This document shows, in pieces, positions 18,953-29,116 of a DNA stretch of 64,000 nucleotides. Each line of letters begins with the position of its first letter. Within the stretch, counting starts at the first letter, position 1. The notes beneath the pieces are model-generated. The model was not told the DNA's origin. It ran no database searches and was given only the letters and a program-made list of their open reading frames with translations. The stretch spans positions 1,283,501 to 1,347,500 of the forward strand of contig NZ_AP027370.1 of the NCBI RefSeq assembly GCF_030296055.1. Direction: 5' to 3'. This stretch comes from Hydrogenimonas cancrithermarum. GTDB lineage: Bacteria; Campylobacterota; Campylobacteria; Campylobacterales; Hydrogenimonadaceae. Both the position numbers and the translations under genes were made by a program.

Positions 18953-19413
18953 TAGAGCCGCCTTTTCGGGTTGTTCATGATATCTTCTGGTTTGATACCG
19001 GTCCATTCACGTATTTTTTCCCGATCTTCGGGTGAAAGTTTTGCCTGAGGATGTGCCTGCACATACATACCCAGGGGCATCGCGAGACCGATAGCTGTGA
19101 AGATCATCTCTTTCAACTTCTTTTTCTTCGCTTCGTCGTAGCTCTCCCACTCACTGAAGTTGAGCCACTGCCGCCCCACTCTTACATCACGTGCGATGAA
19201 CCATTTCATCGGTGCGATGTTGCTGTACCAGGGCCAGCGGGTTTTGTTGGAGTGGCAATCGTAGCACGACCGTTCGAAAATTTCCTTGACTTCGGTCGGG
19301 GCTTTGATTTCCAATGCCGGATCGCTTTTCGGATTGCTTCGTTCGACCGGAATCAGCTGAATCATGGAAAATCCGATCAAAAATATCAGTCCGAGCATTT
19401 TTCCTGCAGACAT
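18949..19413 (-). CDS. Haem-binding-domain protein (periplasmic, one CxxCH)
   Basis: A 154-residue protein with an N-terminal signal/anchor (LGLIFLIGFSMIQLIPV). The single c-type haem motif is in RSCYDCHSNKTRWPWYS, followed by NIAPMKWFIARDV. This whole stretch is diagnostic of the haem_bd family. The C-terminal region is helical, with PLGMYVQAHPQAKLS as a possible distal Met/His source. It is translationally coupled to the CopD-like protein, suggesting a small membrane redox pair. Confidence 0.88.
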   Translation of the reverse strand: MSAGKMLGLIFLIGFSMIQLIPVERSNPKSDPALEIKAPTEVKEIFERSCYDCHSNKTRWPWYSNIAPMKWFIARDVRVGRQWLNFSEWESYDEAKKKKLKEMIFTAIGLAMPLGMYVQAHPQAKLSPEDREKIREWTGIKPEDIMNNPKRRLY

Positions 19414-19500
19414 TTCTCTCCCTTTTATCTCTTTTTATAGGTGCTATTGTAATGAAAACCATAAAATTTTGTGAACAAAATTAAAATTTGTCTCCAACTT

Positions 19501-19908
19501 TTAGTTAGACCTAAATTTCCGCTCCGTGAATACCTTGAAGTCCTGTGTACAGCATTTACCCTGTGGATTGCGAAGCGAACAGTTGCATCCGGCGGTTTTC
19601 GTCTTTGCATTGCGTGCCTCGAACGAGTCGGGCGTGATATTGCCTTTCGTATAGCCGAAACAGTAACAGATACAGGCATCTTCGGAACTGTAGCTTTTGA
19701 CTCCGATTTCACGTATCATCTCGTCGTGTAGAAACTCATTTTCAAGACTGAAATAGACCACTTCACACTCGGGCGTTCTACAGAAGAAGTACTCCGCGTC
19801 ATCGAGTTTTGAAAGATCCTTCACATGAACGGCCATCGTCTCTTTTTTAACGCCGCTCCCTTTCCCTTTACACCGGGGGCATATCCCCGGGGCTTTGAAA
19901 ACAAACAT
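19501..19908 (-). CDS. CopZ-type zinc-ribbon/[2Fe-2S] metallochaperone-like protein
   Basis: A 135-residue Cys-rich protein. The N-terminal zinc ribbon has CPRCKGKG at residues 10-17 and YFFCRTPECEVVYFS at about 40-54, matching the zf_CopZ domain. A second module has CICYCFGYT and then CNCSLRNPQGKCC, a BFD-like [2Fe-2S] arrangement. Archaeoglobus CopZ uses this layout plus a copper-binding domain, which is absent here. The role in copper or iron handling is therefore inference. nth lies 2 bp further downstream, so the two are probably co-transcribed. Confidence 0.75.
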   Translation of the reverse strand: MFVFKAPGICPRCKGKGSGVKKETMAVHVKDLSKLDDAEYFFCRTPECEVVYFSLENEFLHDEMIREIGVKSYSSEDACICYCFGYTKGNITPDSFEARNAKTKTAGCNCSLRNPQGKCCTQDFKVFTERKFRSN

Positions 19909-19910
19909 CG

Positions 19911-20552
19911 CTATAACTTCCTTTCACATAGCTGCACAACCGGACATTCGCTGCAGATCGGTTTTACTGGTCTGCATAGTACCTGCCCGAAACTCACAAG
20001 CAGCTTATTCAACCCCTTCTGTTCAGCCGGAGTGAGTTTTTCTTTGAGTATTTTGAGACTCTCTTCCGGTGTTTTCGTGCTGACGAACCCCCACCGGTTC
20101 AGAATGCGGTGAACATGGATGTCCACCGCCACGGTTTCCACTCCGAAAGCCGATTCGAGGATGATGTTGGCAGCCTTCGGGCCGATTCCCTTGATTCCCA
20201 GCAGTTCCGCCTCGCTTCGGGGTACCTCTCCTTTGAATCGTTCCAAAACGGTATGCGAAATATCCAGAATCGTCTGGGCCTTTTTACGATAGAACCCGAC
20301 AGGATAGATCACTTTTTCGATCTCTTGCCGGCTCAATTTCACCATCTTTTCAGGCGTGTCGGCCAGCGCGAAGAGCTTCTTGTCCGCAGCCAGCGTCACC
20401 TCGTCTTTGGTCCGAAAACTGAGAACAACAGAGATCATGATCGTATAGGGCGTTCGTCTGTATCCTCTCTCGAACCGTTTGGCGGGGGCATCCCAATCTT
20501 CATAGGCTTCCTCGAGAAGCTTTACCGCTTTAGCAAAATTTATCTTATTCAT
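19911..20552 (-). CDS. nth: Endonuclease III
   Basis: A 213-residue DNA glycosylase/AP lyase for oxidised pyrimidines. The helix-hairpin-helix is at LLGIKGIGPKAANIIL, with the catalytic Asp in VAVDIHVHRI. The C-terminal [4Fe-4S] loop shows C-x6-C-x2-C-x5-C (CRPVKPICSECPVVQLC). The ATG at 20552 was preferred; an in-frame extension to 20594 exists but adds residues unlike the family. Confidence 0.95.
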   Translation of the reverse strand: MNKINFAKAVKLLEEAYEDWDAPAKRFERGYRRTPYTIMISVVLSFRTKDEVTLAADKKLFALADTPEKMVKLSRQEIEKVIYPVGFYRKKAQTILDISHTVLERFKGEVPRSEAELLGIKGIGPKAANIILESAFGVETVAVDIHVHRILNRWGFVSTKTPEESLKILKEKLTPAEQKGLNKLLVSFGQVLCRPVKPICSECPVVQLCERKL

Positions 20553-20560
20553 AAACGCAT

Positions 20561-20566
20561 TATAAT
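20561..20566 (+). promoter_or_regulatory. -10 element for the lipoprotein gene
   Basis: TATAAT in the divergent gap between nth and the lipoprotein gene, 70 nt upstream of the lipoprotein ATG. No clear -35 box was found at the expected distance. Confidence 0.4.
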
Positions 20567-20635
20567 TCAGCTTTAATAAATATTCTTGTAACATTGGAGC
20601 AAACGGGGAGAGATTTCTATCGAAAAGGGAATATT

Positions 20636-21040
20636 ATGGTAAAAAAAACGGTACTGGTTCTGGCAGTCGGGAGTCTGCTCTTTACGGGGTGTGCACAGAA
20701 AAACCTTGAAGGTACGGCCATATCGGGAAGCGGAACGGAAATGATGATCGAAAAGCGGTTGGAGCACCGTGTCGATGCGGAAAAACTCAAAAATGCCATC
20801 GTCAAAGCGGCCAAAAGTATCGGTTGGATGACGACACCGCTGGGTGAACGCAAAATCATCGCCGAAAAGTATTTCAGTGAAACCAAAAACATCGCTGCGG
20901 AGATCAGTCTCGGTGCCGAAGGCTACACGATCGAATACAGCAGCGGACAGAATGTTGAAAGCGAAGCGGCGGACCTTCTCGAAGATCTCGAAAATGCAAT
21001 CGAGAAGGAACTGAAAAAAGAGAGTGAACACGGCCACTGA
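20636..21040 (+). CDS. Small periplasmic lipoprotein
   Basis: A 134-residue protein with a lipoprotein signal peptide ending in LLFTGC at residue about 18-23, the lipidated Cys being followed by AQKN. The mature part has a short beta-type start and then KNAIVKAAKSIGWMTTPLGE, YFSETKNIAAEIS and a charged helical end. I know it only as an unnamed Campylobacterota-like lipoprotein. The ATG follows AAGGGA. It is convergent with the SulP transporter gene. Confidence 0.8.
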   Translation: MVKKTVLVLAVGSLLFTGCAQKNLEGTAISGSGTEMMIEKRLEHRVDAEKLKNAIVKAAKSIGWMTTPLGERKIIAEKYFSETKNIAAEISLGAEGYTIEYSSGQNVESEAADLLEDLENAIEKELKKESEHGH

Positions 21041-21052
21041 GAAAATCTCAGT
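21036..21052. terminator. Hairpin between convergent lipoprotein and SulP genes
   Basis: ACTGAGA-AAA-TCTCAGT is a perfect 7-bp inverted repeat covering both stop codons in the 7-bp gap. There is only a short T-rich tail on the plus side, so it is a likely but weak shared terminator. Confidence 0.45.
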
Positions 21053-22550
21053 ACACCTTTTGATACTCTTCATGGTTGACCGCGACCTTGTAGGTCGGGT
21101 CGTCCTCTTCATAGGTACAGTATTTGCCCGCACGCTTGAGCAGCTTCTTGCAATCGTCACTCAGATGGCGGATCGTAAGCTTCTTGCCTGCTTCCTCGTA
21201 GCGGCGTGTAATCTTGTCGATCGCCTCGACACCACTTGAGTCCATGACGCGGGCGCGCTTGAAATCCATCACCACTTCATCGGGATCGTTTGCTACATCG
21301 AACTGATCCAAAAAACCCTGAACCGAACCGAAAAAGAGCGGACCGTCGAATTCGTAGATTTTGCGCCGTCCCTCGACATAGGTACGCGTATAGACACGCG
21401 CATGCTGCCATGCAAAGACGAGCGCCGAAATGATGACACCGATGATGACGGCCATCGCCAGATCGGTGAAGATCGTGACGATCGTGACGGTGGCGAGAAT
21501 AAAAGCGTCGGTTTTCGGCATCCGGCGCAACCGGTCGATACTCGCCCACTCGAAGGTCTCCACACTCACCATAAACATGATCCCTACGAGTACGGCGATC
21601 GGAATCTGCCCGATATAATCGCTCAGCGCCACGACAAAGAGAATGAGTAAAACCGCCGCCGTCACCCCGGAAAGGCGCCCACGTCCGCCGGAAGTGAAGT
21701 TGATGATACTCTGTCCGATCATCGCACAGCCCGCCATACCGCCGAAGAGACCGCAGGTTGCGTTGCCTGCACCAAGTGCCACTGCCTCTTTGTTCGCGTT
21801 GCCTTTCTCACCGCTCATCTCATCAAGTACCGAAAGGGTCAACAGCGACTCGATCAGGCCGACAGCCGCCATGACCGCCGCATAGGGGAGCACAATCTTG
21901 AAGGTTTCGAAACCGAGCGGAACCTCCGGCCAGTGAAAACTCGGAAGGTCCCCTGCAATGCTTCCAAGGTCGGCCACACGTTTGGTATCGAGGTCGAAGA
22001 TAACGGTGATGAGGCTCAAGACGATGATCGCCACCAAACCCGCCGGGACCGCTTTCGTGATTTTGGGCAAGAAAACCATCGTCGCCATCGTCGCGAAGAC
22101 GAGGATATACATCACCGGCCCTTCCCCTTCGAACATCGGCAGCTGCGCCAATGCAATGACGATCGCCAGGCCATTGACGAACCCGAGAATCGCCGGCTGC
22201 GGTACGAGCCGGATAAATTTGGCCAGCTTCATCAGCCCGAACGCCACCTGGATAAGCCCCGTCAGAATCGTCGCGAAAAAAAGGTACTCCACGCCGTGTG
22301 ACGCCACCAGTGCGACCATAACGACGGCGACACTACCTGTCGCACCGCTGATCATCCCCGGTTTTCCGCCAACAAGCGCGGTAATGAGTCCCAACAAAAA
22401 GGCCGTATAGAGCCCGACAAGCGGAGATACGCCTGCAATCAGCGAAAAAGCGATCGCTTCGGGAACCAGCGCAATCGCAACGACAGCACCCGAAAGAACG
22501 TCGTTTTTGACACTGTGGCCCGAATAGGCTTTGAGTAGTTGTGCGAACAT
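21048..22550 (-). CDS. SulP-family anion transporter with STAS domain
   Basis: A 500-residue transporter. The SLC26/SulP membrane domain (about 1-385) has ALVPEAIAFSLIAGVSPLVG and GGMAGCAMIGQSIINFTSGG. The cytoplasmic STAS domain is at about 395-490 (VVMDFKRARVMDSSGVEAI). SulP proteins carry sulfate, bicarbonate or other anions; bicarbonate uptake would suit an autotroph and sulfate uptake a sulfur metaboliser. Substrate cannot be decided from sequence. Confidence 0.94.
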   Translation of the reverse strand: MFAQLLKAYSGHSVKNDVLSGAVVAIALVPEAIAFSLIAGVSPLVGLYTAFLLGLITALVGGKPGMISGATGSVAVVMVALVASHGVEYLFFATILTGLIQVAFGLMKLAKFIRLVPQPAILGFVNGLAIVIALAQLPMFEGEGPVMYILVFATMATMVFLPKITKAVPAGLVAIIVLSLITVIFDLDTKRVADLGSIAGDLPSFHWPEVPLGFETFKIVLPYAAVMAAVGLIESLLTLSVLDEMSGEKGNANKEAVALGAGNATCGLFGGMAGCAMIGQSIINFTSGGRGRLSGVTAAVLLILFVVALSDYIGQIPIAVLVGIMFMVSVETFEWASIDRLRRMPKTDAFILATVTIVTIFTDLAMAVIIGVIISALVFAWQHARVYTRTYVEGRRKIYEFDGPLFFGSVQGFLDQFDVANDPDEVVMDFKRARVMDSSGVEAIDKITRRYEEAGKKLTIRHLSDDCKKLLKRAGKYCTYEEDDPTYKVAVNHEEYQKVY

Positions 22551-22653
22551 GGAAAACCTTTAATGAGTCGTCAGCCGCAACTTTTTCCGAAAGATTCTTG
22601 CGACCTGGGGTATGCCGGTGCCGTGCTTGCGACTTGTGGCTAAAATAGGCGCG

Positions 22654-22659
22654 ATTATA
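22654..22659 (-). promoter_or_regulatory. -10 element of the SulP gene promoter
   Basis: Minus-strand TATAAT followed by CGCGCC, about 105 nt upstream of the SulP start. The leader between holds two imperfect 14-bp direct repeats (CTTGCGACCTGGGG at 22597 and CTTGCGACTTGTGG at 22626). Confidence 0.5.
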
Positions 22660-22696
22660 GGCTAAATGCTCTTAAAAAGGCTTAAGCTGATTAATG

Positions 22697-22743
22697 TATA
22701 ATTATACCTCTCCAAAGGCTCCGGAATCATTATACTTTATAAT
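22697..22743 (+). promoter_or_regulatory. Candidate nifS promoter region
   Basis: Two plus-strand TATAAT boxes are present, at 22697-22702 (inside the palindrome GTATAATTATAC) and 22738-22743. Both are upstream of the 22785-22811 inverted repeat, giving leaders of roughly 80-130 nt before nifS. I cannot tell which is used. Confidence 0.45.
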
Positions 22744-22784
22744 TCAGCAAATCTTAAACAAACTTGATTTATCATGCAGTAAGT

Positions 22785-22811
22785 TAATTAAGACAAAAAT
22801 TGTCCTAATTA
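22785..22811. promoter_or_regulatory. Inverted-repeat operator upstream of nifS
   Basis: TAATTAAGACAA (22785-22796), three A, then TTGTCCTAATTA (22800-22811): arms of 12 with 11 matching. A second overlapping dyad, TCCTAA-N6-TTAGGA, runs into the ribosome binding site. It lies 20 bp before the nifS ATG. The position suits a repressor such as an iron or Fe-S sensing regulator, but I recognise no family consensus. Confidence 0.55.
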
Positions 22812-22812
22812 G

Positions 22813-25021
<2,209 letters not shown>

Positions 25022-25029
25022 CAAACCTT

Positions 25030-25069
25030 CCGAAGGTGGAGTTTTTCTCCGCCTTCGGCCCCTCTTTTT
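25030..25069 (+). terminator. Rho-independent terminator after nifU
   Basis: A 12-bp stem (CCGAAGGTGGAG / CTCCGCCTTCGG, one wobble pair) with a TTTTT loop, followed by CCCCTCTTTTT. It begins 8 bp after the nifU stop. This is the clearest terminator in the window. Confidence 0.85.
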
Positions 25070-25073
25070 CCAC

Positions 25074-25079
25074 TATAAT
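25074..25079 (+). promoter_or_regulatory. -10 element for the small membrane protein gene
   Basis: TATAAT directly after the nifU terminator and 121 nt before the small gene. The leader contains a short hairpin (TCGCCT-TC-AGGCGA). Confidence 0.45.
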
Positions 25080-25199
25080 ACTCCAGATGGAATACCCACG
25101 CTTTTTACCGACATCACAAATCTCGCCTTCAGGCGAAATTTCAGTGAAAGGAATTGCTTCGTGGACACTTGTCTCCGTGAAGAGAGGAGAGACCAAACA

Positions 25200-25403
25200 A
25201 TGAAAAAGAATATAGGAATTTTTTTGCTATTCGCCAGCATGGCGCTTTTCTACTGGGGCTATCACGAGTCGCAGCTTGTCAGCGAACCCGTTGCCGGTCT
25301 TTTTCAAAAGGACAACGGGACACGACATATTCTCTACATCAACATGCTTGCCATAGCTGTTCTGCTGGTAGGGGGCTACCTGTCGATGGATGAATACAGG
25401 TAA
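25200..25403 (+). CDS. Small two-helix membrane protein, DUF3185-like
   Basis: A 67-residue protein with two hydrophobic segments (about 5-20 and 48-60). The pattern IGIFLLFASMALFYWGYHES followed by a V-x-G-L-F loop resembles DUF3185 proteins, whose role is unknown. The start is the ATG at 25200, preceded by GAGAGGAGAG. It has its own promoter and sits between the nifU terminator and a convergent gene, so it is a monocistronic unit. Confidence 0.6.
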   Translation: MKKNIGIFLLFASMALFYWGYHESQLVSEPVAGLFQKDNGTRHILYINMLAIAVLLVGGYLSMDEYR

Positions 25404-25409
25404 ACCGTT

Positions 25410-26540
25410 TCACCCCTGATAAAAGTTGAGTACCATCTTCTGCATGATCGTGATGAGACGGGTCTGCTGCAAGGCGATGTAGCTCTCGATCTTCTGTTTG
25501 AAAAAGTGGTTGGGATAGATCGAAAAGATGAGCTGGCCATCTTTTTTCGCCCGAAGGAGCGCCGAAATACGGATATGCGTTTTTCGTTTTTCGCGTTCGG
25601 GTAGATCGAACGACAGAACGACATGCCGGTTCTCCTCCTCAAAACATAGCTTTGCCAGATTCTCATCCTCCAGCTTGACCGCGACGGAGTTGACCGCCAG
25701 AGAGTGGACGGTTCCGATAAGCTCCTCCCCGTTGGCGCACTCGATCGAGACCTCGATCCGCTCATCGGGCGTCACGCGGATGTTTTCGCGGTCCACAGGC
25801 GATTTATCGATAAATCTCAAATTGGTCAGCACGACCTCCGCACGATTGGGAACGGCATTGACGATATCGGCTTTGATCGTATCGGGCAGCAGCGGATGTT
25901 TTAGAAAGGTAAAGGGTTCACTCTTCAAAAAAGCGGCCCTGGCAAGCGACGTTTTGATTCGAAGCACCCCGTTTTGATAAGAGAGCACCTTCACCTCTTC
26001 GCTGAGCGGCATGCCATTGTAGAAGTTGTAGAGGGTTATGGCGTCATACTCGTCGAAAAAGTTGGCAAATATCTCCTCTTCCCCTCCTTCGGTGCAAAAA
26101 TCATATTTCGCCGTTCCATAGCATATCTTGCCATTGCCGATCGCTTCGGCCCGGGAGAGATAACGCCGAAGACGTGCGATCAACGCGTCATAATCGTCCT
26201 GCTTGTCGATCATCGTCAACGCGCCGTAGGCGATCCCGACATCGAGCTCTTTTTTCAGCATCTCCTGCAGATTCTTTACCATCTGCACACACCGGTGCAG
26301 CTGCATATCTTTGATGAACGTCAACAGCGTTCCTTCGTCACAAAGCATAAGCGGTGCAAAGTCCGTCTGCTCCTGGAGTATCATAACGAGACTTTCGACC
26401 CTCTCATCCGAGAGTTCAGGCAGGGCCGGCGCCAAACACAAAAGTGCCATCGGAACGCCGCTTTTTTCGACGAATCTCAGATGGGATCCGATAATCCCCC
26501 GCTCCATAGCTTTTTGGTTTATGCGCGCCACCCGGTTCAT
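25410..26540 (-). CDS. Cytoplasmic signalling-type protein with PilZ-like C-terminal domain
   Basis: A 376-residue soluble protein. The first half resembles a degenerate cyclase fold (LDVGIAYGALTMIDKQDDYD, then LRRYLSRAEAIGNG). Residues about 250-345 look PilZ-like: IRVTPDERIEVSIE, then GTVHSLAVNSVAVKLE, in the place of the R-x3-R and D/N-x-S-x2-G motifs of c-di-GMP receptors. The motif is incomplete (no paired Arg), so binding is doubtful. The ATG overlaps the hemJ stop (ATGA). Confidence 0.6.
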   Translation of the reverse strand: MNRVARINQKAMERGIIGSHLRFVEKSGVPMALLCLAPALPELSDERVESLVMILQEQTDFAPLMLCDEGTLLTFIKDMQLHRCVQMVKNLQEMLKKELDVGIAYGALTMIDKQDDYDALIARLRRYLSRAEAIGNGKICYGTAKYDFCTEGGEEEIFANFFDEYDAITLYNFYNGMPLSEEVKVLSYQNGVLRIKTSLARAAFLKSEPFTFLKHPLLPDTIKADIVNAVPNRAEVVLTNLRFIDKSPVDRENIRVTPDERIEVSIECANGEELIGTVHSLAVNSVAVKLEDENLAKLCFEEENRHVVLSFDLPEREKRKTHIRISALLRAKKDGQLIFSIYPNHFFKQKIESYIALQQTRLITIMQKMVLNFYQG

Positions 26541-26971
26541 ATCGGTTTGACCACCACCATGATGACGATAACGATCATCAGTATGGTCGGGACCTCGTTG
26601 TAGGCACGGAAAAATTTTCCGCTTTTGGTGCATGTGCCTTCATGCAGACGCTTTTTGAGCCAACCGAGCGAAAAGTGGTAGGCCACCAGCAGCAGCGCCG
26701 CCGTCAACTTCACATGCAGCCACATCCCGGTTTGAAAAAGCTCCGGTGCCAGTGCGATCATCGCGCTTCCGCTAACAATCGTCGCCCACATCGCCGGAAC
26801 GCCGATAAAGTGGTAGAGCTTGTTCTCCTGGATCTTCACCACTTCGATAAAGCCTCCGTTGTCGGCATGCTCCCGGTGGTAGACATAGAGCCGCGGCTGA
26901 TAAAAGAGCATCGCCATCCAGCTGATGAAACTCATCACGTGAAATGCCAATATCCATGTATAGTATTCCAT
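26537..26971 (-). CDS. hemJ: Protoporphyrinogen IX oxidase HemJ
   Basis: A 144-residue protein with four transmembrane helices of the HemJ (UPF0093) family, oxidising protoporphyrinogen IX in haem synthesis. Family features are LAFHVMSFISWMAMLFYQPRLYV, split here as AFHVMSFISW and FYQPRLYVYH, and HVKLTAALLLVAYHFSL. The conserved His in the first helix and HVKL motif are thought to bind haem. It lies downstream of psrABC and three haem-related genes, consistent with demand for haem. Confidence 0.93.
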   Translation of the reverse strand: MEYYTWILAFHVMSFISWMAMLFYQPRLYVYHREHADNGGFIEVVKIQENKLYHFIGVPAMWATIVSGSAMIALAPELFQTGMWLHVKLTAALLLVAYHFSLGWLKKRLHEGTCTKSGKFFRAYNEVPTILMIVIVIMVVVKPI

Positions 26972-27205
26972 CTACTTTTCCCTTTCCAATATCTTCCCGA
27001 GAAGCCCGACAAACAGACGGATCATCAGCAGAAGCAAATAGACACCGGCCGTGATATAGATCGGATGCAGCACTCCCAGAGGGCTTCCCGACAACGCGCT
27101 CAGGTGCGCAACCGGATGGTCCATCCACTCCTTGAAGTGCATCCCGAGCGCGAGAAGTACAAACAGCCCAAAAAAGACAACAAGCTCTCTTTTCAACCGC
27201 TTCAT
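26972..27205 (-). CDS. Small two-helix membrane protein of unknown function
   Basis: A 77-residue protein with hydrophobic segments at about 8-24 and 47-70. The connecting loop is HFKEWMDHPVAHLSALSGSP, with four His/Asp-rich positions. It abuts hemJ with no gap, so the two are coupled; an accessory role to HemJ or to the adjacent cytochromes is inference. Confidence 0.75.
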   Translation of the reverse strand: MKRLKRELVVFFGLFVLLALGMHFKEWMDHPVAHLSALSGSPLGVLHPIYITAGVYLLLLMIRLFVGLLGKILEREK

Positions 27206-27280
27206 TCACATCCCTTGGTCAATGATTTTTTATACGGTAGCATTTAGCGCGTTAGTTTCTCTTGAATCGATTAAAGTACT

Positions 27281-28441
27281 CTACCGCCATTTAGGATAGA
27301 TGTGCATTTTGAGCGCATCTTTGAAGGGAACATCCGGCAGCCGGATGGCATCGTCTTCGATACGGCCTTTGAGAATATCCGGATGGCATGCGTCACAGCT
27401 GTACTTCGAATCGACCGCTTTCGATTTGAAAACTTTTGTGGGAATCTCTTTGTGCCGCTTTCTCCAATAGGGTGTCCGTACGATCGAAAGTACGTTTTCT
27501 CTGCCTTTTACCGAGGCGAGAACCTTGACGGCCGCTTCCCGTGTGGAGCGTTCGGCACTGTGCCGAAGAAGATAGGCACGGATCGTTTCGGCATCTTCGG
27601 TATCGAGATCGAGTTCCTCTCCATAGTGATCCTCCGGTGTATCCATAATGATTTTCCATGACTTTTCCGGAAGAAGGTAGGCAGGAAAGACGATATGGCA
27701 ATCCCCGCACTCCAGCGCCAGTACAGGTTGCGCCTTTTCATAATCGATATCCGCAAAGCGGCTTTTCACCAATGCATTGTCAGGGGTATGAACGATATAG
27801 TAGTAGATCCATACCGAGCCGAAAAGAAAAAAGGCGGCAAAAAAATTCTGTTTCCAGTCGAGATGGACATCGATTCCCTCGGTATCGTACTTGTATCCCG
27901 TGAACATCGACCAGATGATCCCCGTATGGTGATAGAGTTGCTCGAAGACCACACCCCCGATATGAATCATCACGACCGCGAGCAGAAGGTAAGCCGAAAA
28001 GGTATGGATCAGGCCAATCTGATCCATATAACCGAAAAAGTAGGGGTTCAGAAACGATACGATGCCTCGCCCTTCCTGAATCCCATAGAGCAGAAGTCCG
28101 GTCATACCGAGAAGAAACCCCAATACCAGCATCACCATCGCACCCCAGCTCGAGGCAGGATTGTGTCCGGGTGTCTTCTCCTTCTGGCCGAAAAGATGGA
28201 GTATGTAGTTGACGAGATGATCGCCTTGGAAATCGAAACAGCGGAAGTTGGAATAGAGTGGACCTATGATGCCCCAGGAGAGCCGGAAAAGTGCCAGAAG
28301 TAGAAAGACCATGCCGAATGCCACATGCAGTGTCAAGAGGTTTTCGAACCAGACCAACACGAATGCGGCAAAGAAAGAGAGGGCATAGAGCCAGTGAAAT
28401 GTACGGATACATAGCGGCCAGACATAAATCTTTCGTTTCAA
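27281..28441 (-). CDS. Cytochrome b561-type membrane domain fused to dihaem cytochrome c
   Basis: A 386-residue fusion. Residues 1-210 form a four-helix di-haem cytochrome b domain starting WPLCIRTFHWLYALSFF, with His in LTLHVAFGMV, LIHTFSAYLL and VMIHIGGV. After a fifth helix, the periplasmic tail has two c-type haem sites, LECGDCHIVFPAYLLP (DHC family) and YSCDACHPDIL. It could take electrons from quinol to periplasmic acceptors or the reverse. The start is TTG with GGGAGGG just upstream. Confidence 0.88.
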   Translation of the reverse strand: MKRKIYVWPLCIRTFHWLYALSFFAAFVLVWFENLLTLHVAFGMVFLLLALFRLSWGIIGPLYSNFRCFDFQGDHLVNYILHLFGQKEKTPGHNPASSWGAMVMLVLGFLLGMTGLLLYGIQEGRGIVSFLNPYFFGYMDQIGLIHTFSAYLLLAVVMIHIGGVVFEQLYHHTGIIWSMFTGYKYDTEGIDVHLDWKQNFFAAFFLFGSVWIYYYIVHTPDNALVKSRFADIDYEKAQPVLALECGDCHIVFPAYLLPEKSWKIIMDTPEDHYGEELDLDTEDAETIRAYLLRHSAERSTREAAVKVLASVKGRENVLSIVRTPYWRKRHKEIPTKVFKSKAVDSKYSCDACHPDILKGRIEDDAIRLPDVPFKDALKMHIYPKWR

Positions 28442-28476
28442 TCACCCTCCCTCGCCGATCTGGCAGATTGTGTAGA

Positions 28477-29064
28477 TTATTCCAAATCCTCCGGTGCGGG
28501 GAACTCCACGACGATCGCTCCGCGCAAATCGCCGGAATGAAACCCGTACCCTCTGTCTTGCGGATATTTTTTTGCGAAATAGTTTACAATTTTGGGATCA
28601 ATCGCCGCTTTGTCGCCATGGCACTTTTTACAGGCTCGGCTATTCATTATCAAAGGAGCATAAAGTTTGAAACTCCCGTCCTCTTTCGCTTGCACGACAG
28701 TTTTCGGCATGAACGCTCCGGCTTTCGCCATCATATCCAATGCCTTGAGCATCATCTCTTCATCCTTTTTCGGCGCATTTTTCGGATTTCTGTTGCCAAA
28801 ACTGATGCGTTTGACATGCAGATCGATTCCATATTTTTCCCCAATGGCTTCAATATCTTTAAAAGAGTTTTCGGCACAATATTCGGCCATCGCTTCGAGC
28901 CCGCCGCTCTTTTTAGCCTTTTTCAATTTGCGTTTCATCGTCTTTTTGATCTCTTTGACAATTTTCCCGCCAATCTTCTCGACATCCTTCAGCGAATACT
29001 CCGTCGCGCCGGCGATACCGACAATCAACACCGAAAAAAGCAACAGCCGTAATAATCCTCTCAT
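28477..29064 (-). CDS. Periplasmic c-type haem protein of the DUF3365/Tll0287-like family
   Basis: A 195-residue protein with a signal peptide (LLRLLLFSVLIVGIAGA). A Lys-rich helical region at about 25-55 is followed by EYCAENSF and VKRISFGNRNPKNAPKKDE, typical of DUF3365. The single haem-c motif is ACKKCHGDKAA at about residue 144, and the end has RGYGFHSGDLRGAIVVEF. The ATG at 29064 puts the signal peptide at the N-terminus. It follows psrC by 52 bp and may be a sensor or electron carrier. Confidence 0.85.
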   Translation of the reverse strand: MRGLLRLLLFSVLIVGIAGATEYSLKDVEKIGGKIVKEIKKTMKRKLKKAKKSGGLEAMAEYCAENSFKDIEAIGEKYGIDLHVKRISFGNRNPKNAPKKDEEMMLKALDMMAKAGAFMPKTVVQAKEDGSFKLYAPLIMNSRACKKCHGDKAAIDPKIVNYFAKKYPQDRGYGFHSGDLRGAIVVEFPAPEDLE

Positions 29065-29116
29065 TCCTACTCCTTCAGGCCGACCCACCCCAACAGGAGC
29101 CGATCGGCGATATTCA

